From Anditalea sp035461405 (GTDB lineage: Bacteria > Bacteroidota > Bacteroidia > Cytophagales > Cyclobacteriaceae): a DNA stretch of 64,000 nt. The stretch is from the NCBI GenBank assembly GCA_035461405.1, contig DATHVH010000323.1, positions 1 to 64,000 of the forward strand, read 5' to 3'. Of the stretch, positions 54,876-63,388 are shown one piece after another. Position 1 is the stretch's first letter; each line of letters opens with the position of its first letter. Below the pieces are notes generated by a model. It was not told the DNA's origin. It was given only the letters and a program-made list of their open reading frames with translations, and ran no database searches. A program made the position numbers and the translations under genes.

Positions 54876-56636
54876 ATGAAAAAATTCATTAACCTTCTTT
54901 TAGGAATAACTGCGGGATTTATGATCTCGTGTCAGCAAAATACTTTAAGCAATAATGTAGGTGAAACTGACCAAATAAAAATTAACCAGATCGGGTATTA
55001 TCCGGGTACCAAAAAATTTGCCGCCATTCCAGCTGAATCGGCTCAAGGTGCTTTTCACCTTACAAAGGCGGATGGAAACACCATTGTTTATGAAGGCACG
55101 CTATCGGAGCCTTTTTCTGCAGATTATTCGGATAAAAAAACCCGGATTGCTGATTTTTCAGCTTTTACTGAAAAAGGGGTTTATAGATTGGTCGTTCCAT
55201 CTCTTGGTAAATCTTTTCCTTTTACTATCGGAGAAAGCGTATTTGAAAACCTAGCAAAAGGATCAATCAAAGCATTTTATTTTAACAGAGCATCTACTTC
55301 ACTCGAGGAAAAACATGCAGATCAATGGGCCCGACCTGAAGGCCATCCAGATGATCAAGTGATGATTCATGCCTCTGCAGCATCTGCCCAAAGACCAGAA
55401 GGTACTATAGTATCTGCTCCTTTGGGCTGGTATGATGCCGGTGACTACAATAAGTACATAGTCAATAGCGGCATCACCATGGGGACCTTATTATCTGTTT
55501 ATGAAGATTTTCCAGATTATTTTAAACAACAGAATTTAAATATACCTGAATCCGATAATCAAATCCCAGATCTGCTAGATGAAATACTCTGGAACCTAAA
55601 GTGGATGCTAAAAATGCAAGATCCAAATGATGGAGGAGTATATCATAAACTAACTACGGCAGAGTTTGAAGGGATGGTAATGCCCCATGAGGCCACTAAT
55701 CAAAGATATATGGTGGCCAAAAGCACTACAGCTACCTTAGATTTTGCAGCAGTAATGGCTCAGGCCAATAGGGTATTTAAGGAATTCAATCCAGATCTTG
55801 CCATAGAATGTCTTAAGGCCGCTGAAATGGCTTGGGGATGGGCTAAGAAATATCCAGATATACTCTACAGACAGGATGAAATGAATAAAGAGCATTCACC
55901 ACAAATCCAAACAGGGGCCTATGGGGATAAAAGTGCCGAGGATGAATGGATATGGGCCGCTTCTGAATTATACATTAGTACACATAATTTATCCTATCTA
56001 GAAGACATATCAGTTCCTTCTGATCAGTTCAAACTGCCTACCTGGAGTAACGTAAGCTGGCTGGGATATTATTCTCTCTTAAGACATCGAACCGAACTGA
56101 ATAATTTACCGGGACCACTCGTAGAGCAAATAAAGAGTCTTCTCATTACACAAGCTGATAAATATTTAGAAGCAAAGAAAAAATCCCGCTTTCAAACTGT
56201 AATGGGATATAGTGCTGAAAATTTTAATTGGGGGAGTAACTCGAATGCTGCTAATCAAGGTATTTTATTGATTCAGGCATACCTATTAAATGAAAATAGA
56301 GAATATCTCGAAGCGGCACTTAGTAATCTTGATTATATCTTAGGGAGAAATGCCACGGGATACAGCTTTGTAACAGGCTATGGCTCTAAGACACCTCTTT
56401 ATCCCCACCATAGACCATCGGAAGCCGAGCCGGATAAGGCGCCAGTTCCAGGTTTTATAGTAGGCGGGCCTAATCCTGGTCAGCAGGATAAATGCGATTA
56501 TCCCAGCAGTATACCGGATGAATCATACATTGACGAAACCTGCTCCTATGCTTCAAATGAAATTGCCATTAACTGGAATGCTCCCTTTGCATACCTGACC
56601 AATGCCCTGGAGGCATTATATGCCAGAAAAAACTGA
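54876..56636 (+). CDS. GH9 endoglucanase lipoprotein with N-terminal Ig-like domain
   Basis: A 586-residue secreted enzyme. Lipobox ISC (C19); an Ig-like CelD_N domain (about 32-120, IKINQIGYYPGTKKFAAIP); then the (alpha/alpha)6 GH9 barrel with catalytic aspartates in YDAGDYNKYI (D187 and D190), IPDLLDEILWNLKWMLKMQ, the HH motif in LYPHHRPSEAE and catalytic acid E562 in SNEIAINWNAP. Family GH9 enzymes are endo- or processive beta-1,4-glucanases. With GH5 it makes two cellulases in one locus. It is followed by a hairpin terminator that closes the PUL. Confidence 0.95.
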   Translation: MKKFINLLLGITAGFMISCQQNTLSNNVGETDQIKINQIGYYPGTKKFAAIPAESAQGAFHLTKADGNTIVYEGTLSEPFSADYSDKKTRIADFSAFTEKGVYRLVVPSLGKSFPFTIGESVFENLAKGSIKAFYFNRASTSLEEKHADQWARPEGHPDDQVMIHASAASAQRPEGTIVSAPLGWYDAGDYNKYIVNSGITMGTLLSVYEDFPDYFKQQNLNIPESDNQIPDLLDEILWNLKWMLKMQDPNDGGVYHKLTTAEFEGMVMPHEATNQRYMVAKSTTATLDFAAVMAQANRVFKEFNPDLAIECLKAAEMAWGWAKKYPDILYRQDEMNKEHSPQIQTGAYGDKSAEDEWIWAASELYISTHNLSYLEDISVPSDQFKLPTWSNVSWLGYYSLLRHRTELNNLPGPLVEQIKSLLITQADKYLEAKKKSRFQTVMGYSAENFNWGSNSNAANQGILLIQAYLLNENREYLEAALSNLDYILGRNATGYSFVTGYGSKTPLYPHHRPSEAEPDKAPVPGFIVGGPNPGQQDKCDYPSSIPDESYIDETCSYASNEIAINWNAPFAYLTNALEALYARKN

Positions 56637-56669
56637 CCATAAAAATCTTACAAATTTTAATTATATTTA

Positions 56670-56710
56670 TATAGCAAAAGGCTTAAGTCAAAATCTTAGC
56701 CTTTGCTATA
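56670..56710 (+). terminator. Terminator of the PUL
   Basis: TATAGCAAA..GGCT..AAG (from 56670) pairs with CTTAGCCTTTGCTATA (to 56710), with two single-base bulges, followed by TTTTA. It lies 33 bases past the GH9 stop. Confidence 0.75.
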
Positions 56711-56833
56711 TTTTACGAATTTATATGTATACTATTTATTTTACGTAGCACTATAGTACCTCTGTCACAATTATTTTTATTAGAATAATTTTTAATTAGT
56801 AACTATGTAGTTTTCACATTAAATCCCTGATCG

Positions 56834-57736
56834 ATGGCAAGCAAACACGACTTAGATTTTAGCTATTCTACCATTGACGAAATTTTTAGACTAAGCATAG
56901 GAGAAAATGGGGATTTCAGTGGAGCTATGTATAACGGTGATTTTTCTCTCACTCTTGAAGAAGCCCAAAGAGCAAAGCATCAATTTATGTATGATAGTCT
57001 ACACATACAAAAAGGAAATAAAGTACTCGACATGGGGTGTGGCTGGGGCCCTTTCTTAAAATTTGTAAAAGATCACGGAGCCAAAGGTATAGGACTTACA
57101 TTATCCAAAGGTCAGTTATCAGCATGCCGGAACAATGGTTTGGAGGTTTACCTTAAAGATTGTAGAAAAATTTCACCTGCAGATTTTGGTTTTTTTGATG
57201 CAATAGCCAGTGTGGGAGCTTTTGAACATTTTTGTTCTATTGAAGAGTGGCAGGCAGGTAATCAAGAGAAAATTTATTCAGATTTTTTCCAAACAGTAAA
57301 TGACCTGTTACCCAAAGGAGGTCGTCTATATTTACAAACTATGACATTTGGGGAGAATATGATAGATTTTGAGGATATGGATATCAATGCCCCTCAGGGT
57401 ACACCTCCACACCTTCTTGCATTAATGGTAAAGCAATTCCCTGGGTCATGGCTTCCATATGGAAATGATATGATCTTAAATTGTGCTAAACCAAATTTTA
57501 AATTAATCTCAAGCAGCAGTGGCCGATTAGATTACATAGAGACGATCAACCAATGGAGGAAGAGGTTTAGAAAATTTAATCTGAAAAAATATCTGCTATA
57601 TCTATCCCTACTGCCCCTATATTTTACTGATAAAGAATTTCAACACCGGGTAACAGTATTTAAGATTAGCCCCAATAAACTATGTTTTGAAAAAGGCATT
57701 ATGGATCACTACCGCATGGTTTTAGAAAAAAAATAA
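56834..57736 (+). CDS. Cyclopropane-fatty-acid-synthase-like methyltransferase
   Basis: A 300-residue SAM methyltransferase of the cyclopropane-fatty-acyl-phospholipid synthase family. SAM motif I LDMGCGWGPFLKFVKDHGAK (about residues 56-75) and ASVGAFEHF, the segment where family members carry the catalytic region, are clear. It lacks the N-terminal lipid-binding domain of E. coli Cfa (382 residues), so it may act on another lipid or small molecule. It is convergent with a fatty-acid desaturase gene, which makes membrane lipid modification plausible but not certain. Confidence 0.85.
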   Translation: MASKHDLDFSYSTIDEIFRLSIGENGDFSGAMYNGDFSLTLEEAQRAKHQFMYDSLHIQKGNKVLDMGCGWGPFLKFVKDHGAKGIGLTLSKGQLSACRNNGLEVYLKDCRKISPADFGFFDAIASVGAFEHFCSIEEWQAGNQEKIYSDFFQTVNDLLPKGGRLYLQTMTFGENMIDFEDMDINAPQGTPPHLLALMVKQFPGSWLPYGNDMILNCAKPNFKLISSSSGRLDYIETINQWRKRFRKFNLKKYLLYLSLLPLYFTDKEFQHRVTVFKISPNKLCFEKGIMDHYRMVLEKK

Positions 57737-57766
57737 AATTCCCATGTAGGTCCAGAAAGTAATAAA

Positions 57767-57789
57767 ACCCGAAAATATTATTCCCGGGT
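57767..57789. terminator. Hairpin between convergent genes
   Basis: ACCCG (57767-57771) and CGGGT (57785-57789) form a short stem flanked by A/T runs, midway between the methyltransferase and desaturase genes, so it could serve either. Confidence 0.45.
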
Positions 57790-57833
57790 CTTATCTATTA
57801 TTAATTAAGATGAAATCCTTAGTGTGGGAATAT

Positions 57834-58952
57834 TTATGCCTCTACAGCTATTTGCTCTTCAGGTACTTCAATTTTTTCCGCGCTCCCAGCCTTTTTTAAG
57901 AAATTATAATGTGACTTTAGTGCAAGAAAGAAAGTTTCATTTTCATGATATGGCAAGTCATGCTGTATAGCGGTCTCTTTCACTATTTCCGAAATAGCAG
58001 GATAATGAATATGGCAAATTTTCGGAAACAAGTGATGTTCCACCTGAAAATTCAAGCCTCCGCAAAGGAAGGTAGCCACTTTACTCTTTCTGGCAAAGTT
58101 AGCTGTAGTCCTAAGTTGGTGCTCAGCCCAAGCTTCCTCTATATTCTCATGCTCCTCTGGCTCAGGCAAGGTAGTTTGTTCCACAAGGTGGGCCAATTGA
58201 AAAACCAAACCTAAAACTAAACCCTCTGCAAAATTCATAGCCAAAAAGCCGATGACAAACTGCCACCAAGTAATATCCATTACCACTAATGGTATGATGA
58301 TGAACAGACTATAATAAATAAATTTATAAAAGAAGAGGTTAAAATACTGGATTTTAGGATGCTTATTTTGGTGCTTTCCTATGCTCTTTTGAAAAAACTT
58401 AAGATAATCCTTTCTAAAAAACCAAGACATAGAAGCCAAGGAATATAGAAAGAATGCATAGATATGCTGAAATTTATGTATGCTTTTCTTTTCCTCACTG
58501 GGAGAAACCCTAACCATTCCCGGCGCTACCTCCAGATCCCCATCATGACCCACAATATTGGTATAAGTGTGATGAATTTGATTATGGGTAATGTTCCAGA
58601 CATAATCATTAGCCCCAATGATGTTAAACAGAAAGCCCAATGATTTATTAACCCAATTTTTTGAAGAATAAGATCCATGAAGGGCATCATGGCAAATATT
58701 AAATCCTATAAAGGCCATAGTCATACCAAGACCCACTGCCATTAGTAGAGATACCCATATAGAAAATACTTCAGTCAAGATAAGTACGTAGAACCCTACA
58801 AAGAAAACAAGGTACACAGCCGTTTTGATAGCCATTGCTGCATTGGCTTTTTTGGAAATATTATTTGATACAAAATAATTTTCTACTCGTTTTCTAAGCG
58901 TATTAAAGAAGAGGGAATTTTTTGAATCTATAAATTTAATGGATTGGCTCAT
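57834..58952 (-). CDS. Membrane fatty-acid desaturase (acyl-CoA/lipid type)
   Basis: A 372-residue di-iron desaturase with four to five membrane segments. The three histidine boxes are HDALH (88-92), HNQIHH (123-128) and QVEHH (303-307); the last QxxHH form is typical of front-end (delta-5/6) and linoleoyl-CoA-type desaturases. It is of usual length without a cytochrome b5 domain, so it would rely on external electron donors. It introduces double bonds into membrane fatty acids, probably for cold or fluidity adaptation. A 600-base gap lies upstream. Confidence 0.93.
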   Translation of the reverse strand: MSQSIKFIDSKNSLFFNTLRKRVENYFVSNNISKKANAAMAIKTAVYLVFFVGFYVLILTEVFSIWVSLLMAVGLGMTMAFIGFNICHDALHGSYSSKNWVNKSLGFLFNIIGANDYVWNITHNQIHHTYTNIVGHDGDLEVAPGMVRVSPSEEKKSIHKFQHIYAFFLYSLASMSWFFRKDYLKFFQKSIGKHQNKHPKIQYFNLFFYKFIYYSLFIIIPLVVMDITWWQFVIGFLAMNFAEGLVLGLVFQLAHLVEQTTLPEPEEHENIEEAWAEHQLRTTANFARKSKVATFLCGGLNFQVEHHLFPKICHIHYPAISEIVKETAIQHDLPYHENETFFLALKSHYNFLKKAGSAEKIEVPEEQIAVEA

Positions 58953-59558
58953 AGGTAATAAGGGTAATTCTACTAATTTCGGGCGATTATAATTATAACA
59001 AAATTTTTATTTAAATGATTTCGAAAATAAAAAATAATGTTATAAAACTTTTCATATTTTATTATTTTTCAGAATTTTATTTTAAGTTTTTATTCAATGC
59101 TCCATGTAGATGTTAAACATAGCAAATAGTAAATACTTATTGCAAAATGAAGTTTACCTCTTTATTTTATTGAACTTCAATCAATATCTGAAAGTAAGAA
59201 GTGGGTCAGAGGTAACTTTAATATTTTCTAATAGGGTTTCAATGGTAAAGATATCAATAGAATTTTTAAATCATTTTAATTATTAGAAAGAATAAAGAAG
59301 ACATTTATCAGTTTTAGGGATAAATATGAATCATTTATTAACCAATGGTACCCAGCATTGTTTTCCTCTTTTAAAAATTAAGGTCATTCCTCCAGGGCTA
59401 TAGATTATTATTTTACCCATAAATGGCTATAGATAAAAACCCATAAATGGCTTGTTATCCGTTAATATTTAAAAAAAATTCTTTATAAATAGCTAACCGA
59501 TTTGATTTTGTTTTTGAACTCCTTATTTTTCTTGAAATTTTCAACCATTCTTTAGAAA
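58953..59558. other. 606-base gap with tandem repeats
   Basis: Highly AT-rich divergent region between the desaturase and UPF0158 genes. It contains a two-unit tandem repeat (59396-59452, listed separately) and otherwise no gene, RNA or clear promoter that I can support. Confidence 0.5.
59396..59452. repeat. Two-unit imperfect tandem repeat
   Basis: GGCTATAGAT occurs at 59396 and 59425, and ACCCATAAATGGCT at 59415 and 59439; the units differ only in the AT-rich spacer. Each unit carries the palindrome CCATAAATGG. The layout suggests two regulator-binding sites 100-160 bases before the UPF0158 gene. Confidence 0.6.
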
Positions 59559-59999
59559 ATGCTATCGCTAGATAAAGCTCAAAAAGAGAAAATCGCCGGA
59601 TTGTTAATCAAAGGCTTGATTTGTTTCTATGAAATTGATTCCAAAAAAATGTATTCCATGCCCGATGATGAAGATCATTTTAGCTATGACCTTACTCCAG
59701 AAGAGGAAGACATTTTAGATGAAATCGAAGAAAATCCGGATAACTATGTGGAATTTATACGGATGGAACCCCACCATGAAAGTCTGATCATGGAAGACTT
59801 TGCAGACCGCCATGTGAAGGATAAAAATTTTCAGGAAGAACTTTTCAATGCATTGGCGAAAAGCAAGCCTGCCTCTAATTTCCGATTTCTCGTAGAAAGC
59901 TCACAAGAATACAAGAGAAAGTGGAATGAATTTTTACTCTCTAAATATTTAGACTGGGTACAAGAACAGTTGGATAGTCATAACATCATGGAAGATTAA
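59559..59999 (+). CDS. UPF0158 family protein
   Basis: A 146-residue acidic protein of the UPF0158 family, with a typical start AGLLIKGLICFYEIDSKKMY, the central EEEDILDEIEENPDNYVEFIRMEP and SYKRKWNEF-like ending (EYKRKWNEFLLSKYLDWVQ). Function is unknown. It is the first of four closely spaced plus-strand genes (8 bases to the next), so it likely forms an operon with a GNAT acetyltransferase and a phosphodiesterase. Confidence 0.85.
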   Translation: MLSLDKAQKEKIAGLLIKGLICFYEIDSKKMYSMPDDEDHFSYDLTPEEEDILDEIEENPDNYVEFIRMEPHHESLIMEDFADRHVKDKNFQEELFNALAKSKPASNFRFLVESSQEYKRKWNEFLLSKYLDWVQEQLDSHNIMED

Positions 60000-60007
60000 G
60001 CCAGTTC

Positions 60008-60508
60008 ATGAAAAGGCTTTCCACAGAGGATATCACCATCAGATCGTTTCTGAATCCTGGAGATATCGGTATGATCACTTATTTACACGGCACTCTGTAT
60101 CATCAGGAATTTGGCTTTGGGATAAGTTTTGAAAGCTATGTAGCAGGGGCTTTTTCCGAATTTTATAGTAATTATGATACTCATAAAGATAAGATATGGG
60201 TATGTGAACATGATGGTAAAATTATTGGATCAATATTGTTAATAGGTAGAGGTAATGGTGAAGCGCAATTGCGTTTTTTTCTCATTCATCCATTATATAG
60301 GAATATCGGTCTGGGAAAATATTTGATTTCTCAATGCATTAACTTTGCTAAGGCACAATCTTATCAAAAAATTTACCTATGGACCACAGATCAACTTCCA
60401 GCTTCTAAACATTTGTATCTTACCCACGGCTTTGAGCTACTGGAAGAAAAGTACAGTGAAAGTTTTGGCGTATCTGTGATGGAACAGTACTATGAATTGG
60501 TCCTTTAA
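60008..60508 (+). CDS. GNAT family N-acetyltransferase
   Basis: A 166-residue acetyltransferase. The acetyl-CoA-binding motif A is at about 98-116, FFLIHPLYRNIGLGKYLIS, in the RxxGxG/A form (RNIGLGK), and the C-terminal part ends HLYLTHGFELLEEKYSESFG. The acceptor cannot be told from the sequence. It is 8 bases past UPF0158 and 2 bases ahead of the phosphodiesterase gene. Confidence 0.9.
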   Translation: MKRLSTEDITIRSFLNPGDIGMITYLHGTLYHQEFGFGISFESYVAGAFSEFYSNYDTHKDKIWVCEHDGKIIGSILLIGRGNGEAQLRFFLIHPLYRNIGLGKYLISQCINFAKAQSYQKIYLWTTDQLPASKHLYLTHGFELLEEKYSESFGVSVMEQYYELVL

Positions 60509-60510
60509 TC

Positions 60511-61341
60511 ATGCTCAACTTGAATAAAGCTGCTCTTACCTTTTTATCTATATTTATCCTATTTCAAACACTAGGCTTTAGTCAATCCTTAAAAGAAGCC
60601 ATCCTTCAGAACAGTATCACAATTAGCTCCCATAGAGGAGTCAGTGTATTAGGGGAAGAGGAAAATAGTATTTTGTCGATGACTAAAGCCTTAACTGAGG
60701 GGATTTTACTTCATGAAATAGATATTATGGAAAGTAAGGATGGTAAATTGTATTTGCTTCACGATGAAACCCTTGACAGGACCACAGATAAAAAAGGAAA
60801 GATAATAGAAACTGATAGCGATATATTGGATAGTGCCCACCTGAATGGAACAAAAGAACCTTTACCTACTTTTAAAGAGGCTCTTTATTGGGCAAAGGAA
60901 AATGGAGCCTACCTGATGCTGGATGTAAAATCAGCACCAGTCGCCAAAGTAATGGCCGAAGTAGAGGAGCTAGAGCTGATGGATAGGGTGATGTTGCTTA
61001 CCTTTAGCAGAGAGAGAACAAAAGAAGCCATTTCTTATCCAAAATCATTTCTCATATCTGCTCTCATCCAAGATAAATCTGACATCGATTATTTCTCGGA
61101 TTTATTCACAGGTTCAGATTTTTTAATCGGATATATAAATAAATCAGCTGACACTTACCTTTATCAAGAAGTGAAATCTGCCGGAATTCCTATCATTACA
61201 GATACTATGGGAGAGCTAGATAAGCAGGCACACCAGGGTGATGGAAATACTTATATTGATTTTATTAATAGCAAAAACCCAGATATATTGGTCAGCGATT
61301 ATCCTTTATTGCTTAAGAAGGTGGTCAACAAGCATTTTTGA
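60511..61341 (+). CDS. Exported glycerophosphodiester phosphodiesterase
   Basis: A 276-residue exported enzyme that splits glycerophosphodiesters into glycerol-3-phosphate and an alcohol. A signal peptide (about 1-24, ending LGFSQ) places it in the periplasm. GDPD motifs are SSHRGVSVLGEEENS (catalytic His and Glu region), LLHEIDIMESKDGKLYLLHDETLDRTT (metal-binding E/D and second catalytic His), and MLDVKS. The family uses calcium or magnesium. It lies 2 bases after the acetyltransferase gene, so coupled expression is likely; the link to it is unclear. Confidence 0.93.
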   Translation: MLNLNKAALTFLSIFILFQTLGFSQSLKEAILQNSITISSHRGVSVLGEEENSILSMTKALTEGILLHEIDIMESKDGKLYLLHDETLDRTTDKKGKIIETDSDILDSAHLNGTKEPLPTFKEALYWAKENGAYLMLDVKSAPVAKVMAEVEELELMDRVMLLTFSRERTKEAISYPKSFLISALIQDKSDIDYFSDLFTGSDFLIGYINKSADTYLYQEVKSAGIPIITDTMGELDKQAHQGDGNTYIDFINSKNPDILVSDYPLLLKKVVNKHF

Positions 61342-61374
61342 TCCAAATTGCTTATCTTTTCAAAAACGATAAAG

Positions 61375-62949
61375 ATGAAACAACTTCCATTTCTTCTAAT
61401 AGGGTTTCTAATTACTACTATAACATTTGGACAATCCAATACCTATACGTGGGGCGGGCCAATAGATCCACTGCAGGCACGATATGAAGTGGAGAGATAC
61501 ACTTTATCATTAGAATTCTTTCCGGAAACTCAGGAAATTCACGGTTCAAATCTGGTAAAAATTAACTGTGAAGGCAGATTGGATACTTTAAGGCTCAATC
61601 TCATCAATGAGTATAAAGTAAAGAAAGTTGAAATTTACGATGAAGAAGTGAAATTCTCTCATGCCAATGATTTACTTGATATTTACATCCCGGATGGATG
61701 TGCCACTGAAGCTAAAATTTACTATGGGGGCAAAACCCCTATTGCAACTAACCCGCCCTGGTCTGGAGGATTTACCTGGGAGAAAGATGAAAATGACAAC
61801 TATTGGATGGGACTATCATCCCAAAATGAAGGTGCGAAAATTTTTATGCCTGCCAAGGACCACCCTTCCAGTGAACCTTCTATGGGCGTAGACCTTTACT
61901 TGACAGCCCCTTCACCCTATTTTATAGCTTCAAATGGCAGGTTGGCCAAAACTGAGAAAACAGAAAATAAAATTACCTACCACTGGACTACCAATTATCC
62001 TATAAACAATTATAATATAAATTTTACTCTTGGAATATTCCATAAAGAAGAGAAGGAATACTTTTCAATTGAGGGTAATGCTATACCAATGATGGTGTAT
62101 GTATTGGAAGAAAATAATGATAAAGCTCCATTATTATTAAGTGTATTGGAAAACAGTACGAAAACACATGAATATTATTTCGGGGAATTCCCATTTCCAG
62201 AGGATAAAATAGCAGTAGTCGAAACCCCATACTTGGGCATGGAGCACCAGACTATAAATGGATATGGCAATAATTTTCAATTTGTAAGAATGGGTGACAC
62301 ATGGTACGATTGGTTGCTTCACCATGAACTTGGCCATGAATGGTGGGGAAATAAAGTTAGCGTAAATGACTGGGCCCACTTTTGGATTCATGAAGGTCTT
62401 ACCGCCTATGGAGACTGGCTCTATTTCTTAAAACACGATGGAGAAAAGGCATATAGGGAAAAGGCCAGATCTGAAAAACGAAACATTCACCACCAGCAAG
62501 CTATAGTAGCACCTGATCATGCCACTGCTGAAGAAGCTTATCATGGAGAAATATATACTAAAGGCGCCTATATCATTCATTCTCTAAGATTTTTATTAGG
62601 TGATGAGGTGTTTTTTCCTATGCTTAAGGCTATGGCAAATGATGAGCGGTTTATATATCAAAATAGAGTCACTACTGCTGACCTAATCGATTTTGTAAAA
62701 AATTATAGCAATAAGGATCTTAAAGAATTTTTTAACCTTTATCTATACACTATAGATATACCTGAAATTAAAATCAATAAAAAAAGTAGAGGCAGATATG
62801 ATATTAGGATGACCCATATCAGCCTACCTGTAGAGATAGAAACTTCAGATGGAATAAAAAAACACACTTTGTCCGATAAACCAACCACTATAAAAAGTGA
62901 AACTGTACCCGTAATTGATCCAAATGATTGGTATTTACTTAAGAAATAG
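61375..62949 (+). CDS. M1 family zinc metallopeptidase (short form)
   Basis: A 524-residue exported aminopeptidase-like protein from the ATG at 61375, with a signal peptide (MKQLPFLLIGFLITTITFGQ). The frame is open from a TTG at 61348, but the inner ATG gives a clean signal. Zinc motif HELGHEWW with H317, E318, H321 and E340 (18 residues on, in IHEGLTAYG). The exopeptidase motif GAMEN is replaced by LGMEHQT, as often seen in short periplasmic M1 members. It lacks the large C-terminal helical domain of E. coli PepN. Probably degrades peptides in the periplasm. Confidence 0.93.
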   Translation: MKQLPFLLIGFLITTITFGQSNTYTWGGPIDPLQARYEVERYTLSLEFFPETQEIHGSNLVKINCEGRLDTLRLNLINEYKVKKVEIYDEEVKFSHANDLLDIYIPDGCATEAKIYYGGKTPIATNPPWSGGFTWEKDENDNYWMGLSSQNEGAKIFMPAKDHPSSEPSMGVDLYLTAPSPYFIASNGRLAKTEKTENKITYHWTTNYPINNYNINFTLGIFHKEEKEYFSIEGNAIPMMVYVLEENNDKAPLLLSVLENSTKTHEYYFGEFPFPEDKIAVVETPYLGMEHQTINGYGNNFQFVRMGDTWYDWLLHHELGHEWWGNKVSVNDWAHFWIHEGLTAYGDWLYFLKHDGEKAYREKARSEKRNIHHQQAIVAPDHATAEEAYHGEIYTKGAYIIHSLRFLLGDEVFFPMLKAMANDERFIYQNRVTTADLIDFVKNYSNKDLKEFFNLYLYTIDIPEIKINKKSRGRYDIRMTHISLPVEIETSDGIKKHTLSDKPTTIKSETVPVIDPNDWYLLKK

Positions 62950-62951
62950 GA

Positions 62952-63170
62952 TTACCTAATAGATAACTCGTCCTCTTCGATAGGCAGATCGATGCCCGGT
63001 GGAAGATCTAATACCGGATCATTGTCCTCCCCTTCGTCTCCATCATCACCCTTATCATCATCATCTCCATAGCCACCTTTGCTTATCAGCATGATGACTC
63101 TGATGACCATGATGCCACAGATGATTATAAGCACAAAATAATCTGGATGTAAAATTAAATATTCCCTCAT
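62952..63170 (-). CDS. Small membrane protein with an acidic tail
   Basis: A 72-residue protein: one membrane segment (about 12-30, FVLIIICGIMVIRVIMLIS), then a strongly acidic run (GYGDDDDKGDDGDEGEDND) and LDLPPGIDLPIEEDEL. It is convergent with the peptidase gene with only two bases between. No family was recognised; the acidic tail could bind cations such as calcium. A chance frame in this low-complexity composition cannot be fully excluded. Confidence 0.6.
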   Translation of the reverse strand: MREYLILHPDYFVLIIICGIMVIRVIMLISKGGYGDDDDKGDDGDEGEDNDPVLDLPPGIDLPIEEDELSIR

Positions 63171-63352
63171 GACCTACCTTTCCACATGACTCTTTTTTGG
63201 CATGAAATAAAACATAAATTATACCAAGTGAAGCTAAAGCAATATAAAAAAATATCAGGAAAATTTCAGCACTTTTTCGCTTAAAATATCAAGAAGAACT
63301 AGGGTATAAGGACCATGAAGAACTTATAAAAATCTATAAAATTAAAAGTAAA

Positions 63353-63377
63353 AAGGAGCAAACTTTGTCTGCTCCTT
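63353..63377 (-). terminator. Terminator of the dipeptidase gene
   Basis: AAGGAGCA (63353-63360) and TGCTCCTT (63370-63377) form a perfect 8-bp stem; on the minus strand it is followed by TTTTTACTTTTAATTTT. It is 12 bases past the stop codon. Confidence 0.82.
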
Positions 63378-63388
63378 AAATTTAATAA

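Noticed and set aside
59396..59452. The tandem repeat as a start of a CRISPR array
   Set aside because: Only two units with different lengths and near-identical AT-rich spacers, and no cas genes nearby.
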